The translations under genes and the position numbers were made by a program. This document shows positions 24,449-32,707 of a stretch of DNA of 64,000 nt, piece by piece. The notes under the pieces were generated by a model. The model did not search any database and was not told the DNA's origin. It saw only the letters and a program-made list of their open reading frames with translations. This DNA comes from JBBECE01 sp964574935 (GTDB lineage: Bacteria > Pseudomonadota > Alphaproteobacteria > Rhizobiales > Devosiaceae): NCBI GenBank assembly GCA_964574935.1, contig CAZNOZ010000010.1, positions 9,014-73,013 of the forward strand. The letters are read 5' to 3'. Every line of letters begins with the position of its first letter. Position 1 is the first letter of the stretch.

Positions 24449-27291
24449 CCGATGGCGCCCAAAGGGCTGAGGCCGCCCGGCGCTTCGCCGACCGGCTGCG
24501 CCGCACCGCCCCGAACCTTCGGGTGATGACCGACGCGCTCTACACCTTCGCCTATTCCGGCGACGCCAGTTTCTACCGCCTGGTCCCCGCCGCCGTCGCC
24601 ATCGTCAACTCCGAGGCCGACGTGCGGGAAGTCCTCGCCGCCGCCCGCGCCGAAGCCCTGCCGGTCACCTTCCGGGCCGCCGGCACGTCACTGTCCGGCC
24701 AGGCGGTGACCGACGGCGTGCTGGCGGTGCTCGGCGACGGCTGGCGGAAGATCGAGATCGAAGACGGCGGCAACCGCGTGACCCTGGGCCCCTCGGTCAT
24801 CGTCGCCCAGGCCAACCGGGCACTGCGGCCCCATCACCGCCGCATCGGCCCCGACCCTGCCTCGCAGGCGAGCTGCAAGATCGGCGGGGTGGTCGCCAAC
24901 AACTCCTCCGGCATGTGCTGCGGGACCGCCCAGAACACCTACAACACCATGGCCCGGCTGCGCCTGGTGCTCGCCGACGGCACCCCGCTCGACACCGGCG
25001 ATCCGGCCTCCCGGGCCGAATTCGCGCGCCAGCGGCCGGACCTGATCGCCTCGATCGAGGACCTCGCCGGCCGGGTCAGGGTCGACAACCGGCTTGTCGA
25101 TCTGATCCGCCGCAAATACGCGATCAAGAACACCGTCGGCTATTCGCTCAACGCCTTGATTGATTTCGACGACCCCATCGACATCCTCGCCCACCTGATG
25201 GTGGGCTCCGAAGGCACCCTGGGGTTCGTCTCCGAGATCACGTACGAAACCGTCCCCGATCCCCCCCACAAGGCGACGACCCTGGTGCCCTTCGCCTCCA
25301 GCCACAAGGCGGCCGAGGGGGTGCAGGCCCTGCACGAGGTCGGGGTTTCGGCCGCCGAATTCATGGAACGAAGGGCGCTCGCGACGGTCGAGGACAAGCC
25401 GGCGCTCGCCCCTTACCTGCCGTTGCTCTCCGACACCTCCCCGGCGGTGCTTGTCGAGATCATGGCCGAGGACGAGGCGGGCCTCGACGCCGAGATCGAC
25501 AAAGCGGTCGCCGCGATGCAGGCGGTCGGCCCCTTGTCCGAGATCGTCTTCACCAAGGACCCCGACCTCCAGGAGGCGATGTGGGACGTACGCAAGGGCA
25601 TGTTTGCCTCCGCCGGCGCCGCCCGCCGCAAGGGCACCGCGATGCTCACCGAGGACGTCGCGGTCCCCATCCATCGCCTCCCCGACCTGGTCGACGATCT
25701 CAGGGAACTGCTCGACGCCCATGGCTACCGGGACGCCATCATCTTCGGCCATGCGCTGGCCGGAAACCTTCATTTCCAGATGGCCGAGAATTTCGACGAG
25801 GACGGCGCCACCGAGCGTTTCGGCCGCTTCAACGACGCCCTCGCCGATCTTGTCTCGGCCCGCTACGGCGGCTCGCTGAAGGCCGAGCACGGCACCGGCC
25901 GGGCCGTGGCCCCCTATGTGGAAGCCGAATGGGGCGCCCGCGCCTATGAGATCATGGGCGAGATCAAGGCATTGATCGAGCCCGAAAACCTGCTCAATCC
26001 CGGGGTCATCCTCAATGCCGACCCCCGGGTGCATCTGAAACATCTCAAATCGATGGTGCCGGCCGACGAGCGCATCGATCTGTGCATCGAATGCGGCTTC
26101 TGCGAAAAGGTCTGCCCTTCCGCCGGCATGACCTTCACCCCCCGCCAGCGCATCGCGGTCGCCCGCGAACGGGCGCGTCTGCGCCTGAGCGGGGCCGAAG
26201 ACGACGCGCTTTTTGGCATGGAGCGCGAATATGTGGTCGCGGCGCTCGACACCTGCGTGGCCTGCAATCTGTGCTCGACAGTGTGCCCGGTCGGCATCGA
26301 GACCGGCAACCTGGTGCTCGAGGAGCGCCAGCGCCGCCGACACGGTCTGTCGAAGCCGCTTTCCGGCCTTCTCGCCGCCAATACCGGGCTCGTGGAGACC
26401 GCGACCCGCGCCGCCGCCGGCGTCCGCTCGACGGCAAGCGCGGTATTGGGGGACAGGCTCGCCGGCCAACTCTTCTCGGCCGCCGGCGCGCTCAGCCTCG
26501 GTGCCTTGCCCTCGGGCGGCGCTGCCCTGCGCGCCGGTCCCGGCGCGCCTCGGCCCCGGCCCCGCGGGGGCGCCGCGCCGCGCGGACCGGTCGTTTATTT
26601 CCCGGCCTGCCCGAGCCGCATGTTCGGCGCCCCGCCGACCGGGATTGACCTCCTGCCGGTCACCGAGGCGATGGTTGCGCTGCTCGAGCGCGCCGGCTTC
26701 GCGCCTCTCGTGCCCGACAAGCTCACCGGGGCATGCTGCGGGCAACCCTTCACCTCCGAGGGCTTCCCCGCACAGGCCGCCGAACTCGGGGTGAAGCTCG
26801 GGGAGGCTCTGACCGCGATGCGGGCGTCCGACGACACCCCGCTCGTCACCGATGCCTCCACCTGCGCCCTGCACATGGCGCATTCGGGGATCGGGCCGGC
26901 GCCCGTCGACAGCGCCTCATTCCTGCTCGCCGAGGTCTTGCCGCATCTCGATATTGCGCGCCGGTTGCCGGCCCTGGCGGTGCACCACAACTGCTCGGCC
27001 AGACGTCTCGGCGAGACGGGCGACATCGATGCGCTCGCCGCGGCTTCAGCCGACCGGGTGGCGGTTCTCAATTCGGTGACCTGCTGCGGCTATGCCGGCG
27101 ACAAGGGCCTCTATATCCCCGCGCTCAACGCGCATGCGCTCCGCGACGTCAAATCCGACATCCCCGAAGGCTGCGCGCTGGGGGTATCGACCGTCTCGAC
27201 CTGCGCGACGGGTCTGACCGAGCATGCCGGCATCCCGTTCGTCTCCATCGCCAGCGTACTCGAATATGTCAGCCGGCCGCCCGCCGGCTGA
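24445..27291 (+). CDS. FAD- and Fe-S-containing D-2-hydroxyacid (lactate/2-hydroxyglutarate) dehydrogenase
   Basis: A 948-residue fusion. Residues 40-270 are a PCMH-type FAD domain (TFRAAGTSLSGQAVTDGVL; VANNSSGMCCGT). Residues 290-530 form the FAD-oxidase C-terminal domain with the metal/substrate motif AIIFGHALAGNLHF. Two 4Fe-4S motifs follow: CIECGFCEKVCPS (from Cys547) and CVACNLCSTVCPVG (from Cys604). The end has CCG-type cysteine-rich modules (TGACCGQPF; VTCCGYAGD). This is the one-chain equivalent of a GlcD+GlcF pair and oxidises D-lactate or D-2-hydroxyglutarate, passing electrons to quinone or a cytochrome. A low-complexity Pro/Arg/Ala linker (about residues 690-715) precedes the CCG part. 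Confidence 0.9.
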   Translation: MTDGAQRAEAARRFADRLRRTAPNLRVMTDALYTFAYSGDASFYRLVPAAVAIVNSEADVREVLAAARAEALPVTFRAAGTSLSGQAVTDGVLAVLGDGWRKIEIEDGGNRVTLGPSVIVAQANRALRPHHRRIGPDPASQASCKIGGVVANNSSGMCCGTAQNTYNTMARLRLVLADGTPLDTGDPASRAEFARQRPDLIASIEDLAGRVRVDNRLVDLIRRKYAIKNTVGYSLNALIDFDDPIDILAHLMVGSEGTLGFVSEITYETVPDPPHKATTLVPFASSHKAAEGVQALHEVGVSAAEFMERRALATVEDKPALAPYLPLLSDTSPAVLVEIMAEDEAGLDAEIDKAVAAMQAVGPLSEIVFTKDPDLQEAMWDVRKGMFASAGAARRKGTAMLTEDVAVPIHRLPDLVDDLRELLDAHGYRDAIIFGHALAGNLHFQMAENFDEDGATERFGRFNDALADLVSARYGGSLKAEHGTGRAVAPYVEAEWGARAYEIMGEIKALIEPENLLNPGVILNADPRVHLKHLKSMVPADERIDLCIECGFCEKVCPSAGMTFTPRQRIAVARERARLRLSGAEDDALFGMEREYVVAALDTCVACNLCSTVCPVGIETGNLVLEERQRRRHGLSKPLSGLLAANTGLVETATRAAAGVRSTASAVLGDRLAGQLFSAAGALSLGALPSGGAALRAGPGAPRPRPRGGAAPRGPVVYFPACPSRMFGAPPTGIDLLPVTEAMVALLERAGFAPLVPDKLTGACCGQPFTSEGFPAQAAELGVKLGEALTAMRASDDTPLVTDASTCALHMAHSGIGPAPVDSASFLLAEVLPHLDIARRLPALAVHHNCSARRLGETGDIDALAAASADRVAVLNSVTCCGYAGDKGLYIPALNAHALRDVKSDIPEGCALGVSTVSTCATGLTEHAGIPFVSIASVLEYVSRPPAG

Positions 27292-27321
27292 CGAACCCCG
27301 GTCTCCAACCAGCGCGCGGCG

Positions 27322-28437
27322 TCAGGGCCGCGCGATCGCCGGCATCTCGATCGGCGCTTCGGCGGCGAGATCCTCGATGCTGTCGTAGAGAAGCTGCAGC
27401 ACGTAGTGCGGGTTGTGCGCCCAGGCGCCGGGGTCCTTGGCCACGAACTGATAGTTGTAGGCGGCTCTCAACAGGCGCGGCGTCCAGCTCTGGTAGCGGT
27501 TCGGCACCGCCGCCTCGGACTCGTCGATGGCCCCGTCGGCGTTGGTGTCGTTGAAGAAGTAGGGATAGGAGTCCGAGTACGCGATCGGCGCGCCGGCGAC
27601 CTCGGCCCCGTAGGCACCGATTGCCTGCGCCAGGAGCCCGTGCAGCGCCTCGACCTCCGACTTGATGCCCTCGCTCAGATCGCCGTCGCCGTCATAGTCC
27701 ATCGGCGCGTGCGACAAGCGGATGTTGTCGAACGAATCGACAAAATGGCATTGCGCGCACGGCTCGAAGGCCACCTCCAGCGTGTGCGGGTCGTGGCAGT
27801 CGGTGCAGATGTCAAAAGTCGCCGGGTGCTGGGATTTGCCCAGGTAATTCTTGCCCTCGTATTCGTAGCCACCCTTGACCTCGGAGCCAAATAGCGTCGC
27901 GGCTGCCGCCCGGTAGTGGATGTTGACGAAGCCGAGATCGGAATTCGGCTCGTCATCGGCGAGCCCGGCCAGCCGTTCGTTGACGCTGGGAGTGGATTCG
28001 CGGCCCTGATGGCACACCATGCAGATCTCGACCCTGTCGGCCCCGGTGACCGTCGCGCCGGAGGGGAAGGTCACGCTCGCGAGGTCCTGGGCCGGCCGGA
28101 TGTGGCAGGAGTCGCAGTCGACCAGGGTGCCGACTTCCGCCGGATGGTCGACAACCCCCACGTCACTGCCGTCGTCACCGAAAAAGTCCCGGATGCCGAG
28201 GCCGGAATGGCAAATGGCGCAGTCTTCCGGAATCTCGCCCTCGCCGTCCCAGTGGGTGAAGGCCTCGGCCTCGGCGTTGGCATGCGGGGATTCCAGCCAC
28301 AGCTGCAGGACCGCGGCGGCGTCGAGATGCCCCTGTTCCGGCTCCTGTGCCTGGGCGGCCGGCCATGCCGCCACCGCCATCGTCAAGGCGACTGCCGCAA
28401 TCGCGGAAACGAATCCTGCCCAGCGCAATGAGGTCAT
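27322..28437 (-). CDS. Secreted pentaheme c-type cytochrome with EF-hand-like loop
   Basis: A 371-residue exported protein with a signal peptide (cleavage near AAQA, residue 30). It has five CxxCH heme motifs: CAICH (73-77), CDSCH (108-112), CMVCH (139-143), CTDCH (211-215) and CAQCH (227-231), with further His as axial ligands. The heme-free C-terminal third carries a textbook EF-hand/dockerin-like calcium loop, DTNADGAIDESE (297-308), and a looser one in DYDGDGDLSEG (247-257). GGAG precedes ATG 28437. It is divergent from nqrA with a FixK/FNR-like box between them. The family is multiheme periplasmic/outer-surface cytochromes; the redox partner is unknown, but co-regulation with NQR is likely. 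Confidence 0.85.
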   Translation of the reverse strand: MTSLRWAGFVSAIAAVALTMAVAAWPAAQAQEPEQGHLDAAAVLQLWLESPHANAEAEAFTHWDGEGEIPEDCAICHSGLGIRDFFGDDGSDVGVVDHPAEVGTLVDCDSCHIRPAQDLASVTFPSGATVTGADRVEICMVCHQGRESTPSVNERLAGLADDEPNSDLGFVNIHYRAAAATLFGSEVKGGYEYEGKNYLGKSQHPATFDICTDCHDPHTLEVAFEPCAQCHFVDSFDNIRLSHAPMDYDGDGDLSEGIKSEVEALHGLLAQAIGAYGAEVAGAPIAYSDSYPYFFNDTNADGAIDESEAAVPNRYQSWTPRLLRAAYNYQFVAKDPGAWAHNPHYVLQLLYDSIEDLAAEAPIEMPAIARP

Positions 28438-28497
28438 TTTTGTTCTCCGTCGACAACCCGCGTACGATTTCATACGACCCCCAGCATCTACAACTCG

Positions 28498-28511
28498 TTG
28501 ACCTCGATCAA
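28498..28511. promoter_or_regulatory. FixK/FNR-type box between cytochrome and nqrA
   Basis: TTGACCTCGATCAA matches the alphaproteobacterial FixK/FnrL consensus TTGAY-N4-RTCAA at every fixed position, and differs by one base from the strict FNR palindrome. It lies 61 bp before the cytochrome ATG and 55 bp before the nqrA ATG, in the middle of the 129-bp divergent region. This predicts low-oxygen activation of one or both transcripts. Confidence 0.65.
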
Positions 28512-28566
28512 GGTAGTTGCCACAAAACGACCGACATATCCCCCCGCCCACCGGTTCGGGAAAGGC

Positions 28567-29817
28567 ATGCAAATCACCATCAGACGCGGCCGGAACGTTG
28601 CGCTTTCCGGCGCCCCAACCCAGAAGCTGCATCCGGGGCCCGCGATCGGCACCGTGGCGGTGCAGGGCGAGGATTTCCCCGGCCTGCGGCCAACCTTCGA
28701 GGTCGAGACCGGCGATCGCGTGGCCGCCGGCCAACCCCTGTTCGTCGATCGCAAGCGCCCCGAGATCGTGTTCACCTCTTCGGCGGCCGGGGTGGTCGAG
28801 GAGATTCACCGCGGCCCCCGCCGCACCCTGGGGCTGGTCGTGATCCGCACCGACGGCGACGAGGCGGTTCAGTTCGATCGGCCGCCGAATCTGGACGGCC
28901 CAAGCGCCCGTGCGCTGCTGCTTCGCTCCGGCATGTGGCCGGCGTTTCGGACCCGGCCGTTCGAACGCATTCCCGATCCGGACGCCGCGCCGGCGGCGAT
29001 TTTCGTCACCGCCATGGATACCGCGCCGCTTGCCGCCGACGCATCGGTGGTGCTGGCCGCCAACATGGACAGCTTCGCCACCGGCCTCGCCGCCATCTCG
29101 CATCTGACCGACGGGCCGGTTTTCGTATGCCAGGCGCCGGGCCCCCGGTTGGCGGACGAGCAGGGCAAAATCCGCATCGCCCACTTCGCCGGCCCCCACC
29201 CCGCCGGTCTTCCGGGCACCCATATTCACCGCCTGATGCCGGTGGGCCGCGACCGGACGGTATGGCATATCGGCTATCAGGACGTGGCGGCGATCGGGCG
29301 GCTTGCCGACACCGGGCGTCTCTTCGCGGAACGAACCGTCGCCCTGGGCGGGCCGGCCATGCGCGATCCGCGCCTGGCGGTCACGCAGCTCGGCGCCAGT
29401 CTCGCCGATCTGACCGCCGACGGTCTCGCACCGGCGACGACGCCGATTTCGGGTTCGGTGCTCTCCGGCCGCCCGGCGCATTATCTGGGCCGCTACGACT
29501 GTCAGGTGACCGCCCTCGAACCGCGGCAGCGCGGCCCGATGCGGGACTTCGGGCGCTGGCTGTCGAAACTGCTCGGCGGGGCCGGCCACGACCCCATCAT
29601 CCCGGTGGCCGCCTATGACCGCGTGATGGCGCTCGACATCCTGGCCGTGCCGCTCGTTCGCGCCCTGGCCGTCGGCGACGCGGAGTCCGCCGAGCGCCTG
29701 GGCGGGCTCGAGCTCGCCGAGGAGGACGTGGCGCTGCTCAGCCATGTGTGCCCCGCCGGCATCGACTACGGCCCGCTCCTGCGCGGCGTGCTCGACGAGA
29801 TCGCGGAGGAAGTGTGA
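28567..29817 (+). CDS. nqrA: Na+-translocating NADH:quinone reductase subunit A
   Basis: A 416-residue NqrA. The N-terminal part is the RnfC-type barrel-sandwich and beta-grasp region (ITIRRGRNVALSGAPTQ, KRPEIVFTSSAAGVVEEIHRGPRRT). NqrA lies at the cytoplasmic side and takes part in quinone binding. It is somewhat shorter than Vibrio NqrA (446). GGGAAAGG lies just upstream of ATG 28567; the frame opens earlier but would run through the FixK/FNR box. First gene of an uninterrupted nqr operon, with nqrB starting inside its stop codon (TGATG). Confidence 0.9.
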   Translation: MQITIRRGRNVALSGAPTQKLHPGPAIGTVAVQGEDFPGLRPTFEVETGDRVAAGQPLFVDRKRPEIVFTSSAAGVVEEIHRGPRRTLGLVVIRTDGDEAVQFDRPPNLDGPSARALLLRSGMWPAFRTRPFERIPDPDAAPAAIFVTAMDTAPLAADASVVLAANMDSFATGLAAISHLTDGPVFVCQAPGPRLADEQGKIRIAHFAGPHPAGLPGTHIHRLMPVGRDRTVWHIGYQDVAAIGRLADTGRLFAERTVALGGPAMRDPRLAVTQLGASLADLTADGLAPATTPISGSVLSGRPAHYLGRYDCQVTALEPRQRGPMRDFGRWLSKLLGGAGHDPIIPVAAYDRVMALDILAVPLVRALAVGDAESAERLGGLELAEEDVALLSHVCPAGIDYGPLLRGVLDEIAEEV

Positions 29818-30647
29818 TGGCGCGCGCCCCTTCCGCAATCGCCCGCGCCGCCTACGGATCCCATCCGCAGGTGCGAACCGGCTGGACCGTTCATCTCGTC
29901 ACGCTGACGGCGCTTGTCGCGCTCATCCCGCCGCTGGGACTGACCCTGACGCGCTTCGGCACCGAGTGGCTGGGCGTCGCCGTGGCGGCGCTGCTGGCGA
30001 GCCTTGTCAGCCAGGCGGTTTTCGCCCAGCTCCGGCGGCGCCCGCTCACCGTCGATTCCCTGGTCACCGCGCTTGCCATCGCGCTGGTGCTGCCGCCCTC
30101 GGTGCCGCTGTGGCACGTCGCCCTCGCCGCCGTATTCGGGGTCATCGTCGGCGAGCAGATTTTCGGCGGCCGGGGATACAATTTCCTCAGCCCCGCCGTC
30201 GTTGCCCTCGCCTTTTTGGTCTTTTCCTTTCCCGGAACCGCCCTCGCCGAACTCGACCGGACAATGGGTCTGGCGGTGGTGCCCGGCGCCCTGCTGCTCA
30301 TTGTCACCGGCATCGTCTCGTGGCGTGTCGTCATCGCCGCCGCCGCCGGCTTCGCGGCCGCCGCCTATGCAACCGGCATCGACCCCGCACCCGCGCTGAT
30401 GGCCGGCAGCTTCGCGTTCGCCCTGATCTTCTTCGCCTGCGATCCGGTCTCGGCCGCCTCCACCAACCCCGGTCGCTGGCTCTACGGGCTGCTCTTCGGC
30501 GCCCTCACCGTGAGCTTCGTCGGCGGCGGCACATCCGTGATGGCGCCGGCGGTGTTCGCGGCGCTGCTTGCCAGCATCGTCGCGCCGCTCCTCGATCAGG
30601 TGGTGATCTGGGCGCACGTCCAATGGCGGAGGCGGCGCCGTGGCTGA
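29817..30647 (+). CDS. nqrB: NqrB-like subunit, short form lacking the FMN-acceptor motif
   Basis: A 276-residue membrane protein of the NqrB/RnfD family, against about 410 in Vibrio. Conserved stretches are seen (TALAIALVLPPSVPLWHVAL; FGGRGYNFLSPAVVALAFLV; CDPVSAASTNPGRWLYGLLF). What is missing is the N-terminal extension of about 100 residues and the loop that normally carries the S/T-G-A-T motif for covalent FMN; the sequence jumps from FSFPG to a short DRTMGLAVVPG. The position between nqrA and nqrC is normal and the reading frame is intact, so this is a shortened variant and not a pseudogene. It probably still forms the membrane core but without its own flavin. Confidence 0.8.
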   Translation: MARAPSAIARAAYGSHPQVRTGWTVHLVTLTALVALIPPLGLTLTRFGTEWLGVAVAALLASLVSQAVFAQLRRRPLTVDSLVTALAIALVLPPSVPLWHVALAAVFGVIVGEQIFGGRGYNFLSPAVVALAFLVFSFPGTALAELDRTMGLAVVPGALLLIVTGIVSWRVVIAAAAGFAAAAYATGIDPAPALMAGSFAFALIFFACDPVSAASTNPGRWLYGLLFGALTVSFVGGGTSVMAPAVFAALLASIVAPLLDQVVIWAHVQWRRRRRG

Positions 30648-31452
30648 GCTCAATCCCCTCCGCTGGTGGCGCTCGTTGCTCGCCGCGCCCAATACCAGCC
30701 CACTCAAGACGCTCGTGGTTGCGCTCATGGTGGCGCTCGTCTGCGCCGTCGTCGTGTCGGTGACCGCGGTAACGCTCCGGCCCCTGCAACAGGCCAATCT
30801 GGCGGCCGAGCGCCAGGCCCGGATGCAGGAGATGCTCGCCAACCTGCCCGGGGTGGAGGACCTCATTTCCGGCGCCGGCGGCGGATCGCTGGATGTGGTT
30901 TTGGTCGATCTCGATACCGGCGAGCCGGTCGAGAACATGGATCCGGCCACCTTCGATCAGCGCGCCGCCGCCGCCGATCCCGCCACCAGCCGGGAAATCC
31001 CCGAGGAGGCCGACATCGCCAGGCTCGAACGGCGATCGAACTTCGCGCCGGTGATCGCGGTGCGGCGCGCCGGCGAGTTGGCGCTACTGGTCCTGCCCGT
31101 CCATGGCGCCGGCTACGAATCCCAACTGTACGGCTACCTGGCGATCGAGGGCGACCTGAACACGATCGCCGCGCTGACCTTCTACGAGCACGGCGAGACC
31201 CCCGGGATCGGCGCCCGCATCGCGGATCCCGAATGGGAGCAGCTGTGGCCGGGCACCGAGATCGCCGACGCCGAGGGCAATCTCCGGGTCGAGGTGGTCC
31301 GCGGCCGCGCCACCGAACCCTATCAGGTGGCCGGCCTCACCGGCGCCACCCGCACCAGCACCGGCGTCAGCAATCTGGTTCGTTTCTGGCTTGGCGAATA
31401 CGGATTCGGCCCCTTCCTCGAACGACTGAAGAGCGGAGAAATCAAGCTATGA
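30640..31452 (+). CDS. nqrC: Na+-NQR subunit C
   Basis: A 270-residue protein with one N-terminal helix (LVVALMVALVCAVVVSVTAV) and a periplasmic FMN-binding domain. The covalent FMN attachment motif is present: LTGATRTST with the acceptor Thr237. It starts at GTG 30640, 8 nt before the nqrB stop. The flavin would be attached by ApbE, encoded three genes downstream. The domain is complete, with GYLAIEGDLNTIAALTFYEH and ETPGIGARIADPEW as in other NqrC proteins. Confidence 0.92.
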   Translation: MAELNPLRWWRSLLAAPNTSPLKTLVVALMVALVCAVVVSVTAVTLRPLQQANLAAERQARMQEMLANLPGVEDLISGAGGGSLDVVLVDLDTGEPVENMDPATFDQRAAAADPATSREIPEEADIARLERRSNFAPVIAVRRAGELALLVLPVHGAGYESQLYGYLAIEGDLNTIAALTFYEHGETPGIGARIADPEWEQLWPGTEIADAEGNLRVEVVRGRATEPYQVAGLTGATRTSTGVSNLVRFWLGEYGFGPFLERLKSGEIKL

Positions 31453-32108
31453 GGCGCTATTACGATCTCGTGCTTCGGCCGCTGATCGACGAGAACCCGA
31501 TCACGCTCCAGATTCTCGGCATCTGCTCGGCGCTGGCGGTCACCACCTCGGTTTCGACGGCCCTGACAATGAGCGTCGCGGTGACGGTGACGGTGGTTCT
31601 CTCCTCCGCCGCCGTCAGTTTGATCCGCAACCACATCCCGCCCTCCATCCGGATGATCGTGCAGATCACCATCGTCGCCTCGCTGGTCATCGTCATCGAC
31701 CAGTTCCTGAAGGCCTACGCCTTCGAGATGAGCAAGCAGCTGTCGATCTATGTGTTCCTGATCGTCACCAACTGCATGGTGATGGGCCGCATCGAGGCCT
31801 TCGCCATGCGCAACCCGGTCGGGCCGAGCGTGCTCGACGCGCTCGGCAACTCCCTGGGCTATTCGCTCGTCCTTTTGATCGTCGGATCGATCCGGGAGCT
31901 GTTCGGCACCGGCAACCTGCTCGGCTATTCGGTTTTTCCCACGGTCGCCGACGGCGGCTGGTTCGAGCCGCTTTCCCTCATGCTGCTCGCCCCCAGCGCC
32001 TTCTTCATCATCGGCGTTCTGATCTGGCTGATCCGCGCGCTCCGGCCGGCGCAGATCGAGGAACCCGACTTCGCGCTGGTCGCCGAACACGAGGAGGCGC
32101 GGTCATGA
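31449..32108 (+). CDS. nqrD: Na+-NQR subunit D
   Basis: A 219-residue integral membrane subunit with about six helices. NqrD motifs are clear: ENPITLQILGICSALAVT, SLIRNHIPPSIRMIVQITIV, VFLIVTNCMVMGRIEAFAM (with the intramembrane Cys that shares an Fe centre with NqrE) and DALGNSLGYSLVLL. ATG 31449 overlaps the nqrC stop (ATGA), and nqrE starts in the same way. It forms half of the NqrDE core that carries sodium and electrons across the membrane. Confidence 0.95.
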   Translation: MRRYYDLVLRPLIDENPITLQILGICSALAVTTSVSTALTMSVAVTVTVVLSSAAVSLIRNHIPPSIRMIVQITIVASLVIVIDQFLKAYAFEMSKQLSIYVFLIVTNCMVMGRIEAFAMRNPVGPSVLDALGNSLGYSLVLLIVGSIRELFGTGNLLGYSVFPTVADGGWFEPLSLMLLAPSAFFIIGVLIWLIRALRPAQIEEPDFALVAEHEEARS

Positions 32109-32707
32109 TCGAGATCTTCGTCAGCTCAATCCTTTCGGAGAACCTCGTCCTCTCCGCGTTCCTGGGCATGTGCACCTATCTGGCGATCTCCAAGCGCCTG
32201 GACACGGCGCTCGGGCTCGGCATCGCCGTCGTCGCGGTTCAGACGGTCACCGTTCCGCTCAACCATCTCATCCACGTGTTCGTCCTCGAGCCGGGGGCGC
32301 TGGCTTGGGCGGGGCTGCCAGACGTCGATCTGGGCTTTCTCGAGCTCATCAGCTTCATCGGCGTCATCGCCGCCAGCGTCCAGATCCTCGAAATGGTGCT
32401 CGACCGCTATGTGCCGGCGCTGTATCGGGCCCTCGGCATCTTCCTGCCGCTGATCACCGTCAATTGCGCCATCCTGGGCGGCTCCCTGTTCATGGTCGAG
32501 CGCAACTACGACTTCGCCGAGAGCGTCGTCTACGGCGTCTCGAGCGGGCTGGGCTGGGCGCTGGCGATCGCCGCGCTGGCGGCCATACGCGAACGCTTGC
32601 GCTACTCCGACATGCCCAAATCCCTGCAGGGACTCGGCATGACATTCCTCGTTACCGGGCTGATGTCGATGGGCTTTTCCGCCTTCGCGGGTCTGAACAC
32701 CCCATGA
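32105..32707 (+). CDS. nqrE: Na+-NQR subunit E
   Basis: A 200-residue integral membrane subunit. Typical NqrE motifs are SENLVLSAFLGMCTYLAIS (with an intramembrane Cys near residue 23), LGIFLPLITVNCAILGGSLF (second Cys) and GMTFLVTGLMSMGF at the end. With NqrD it holds an Fe site in the membrane. Both junctions with nqrD and nqrF are ATGA overlaps, so stoichiometric translation is likely. Confidence 0.95.
   Translation: MIEIFVSSILSENLVLSAFLGMCTYLAISKRLDTALGLGIAVVAVQTVTVPLNHLIHVFVLEPGALAWAGLPDVDLGFLELISFIGVIAASVQILEMVLDRYVPALYRALGIFLPLITVNCAILGGSLFMVERNYDFAESVVYGVSSGLGWALAIAALAAIRERLRYSDMPKSLQGLGMTFLVTGLMSMGFSAFAGLNTP

Noticed and set aside
27322..29838. A longer cytochrome gene reaching to 29838
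   Set aside because: The extension beyond 28437 is antisense to nqrA; the signal peptide and ribosome site place the start at 28437.
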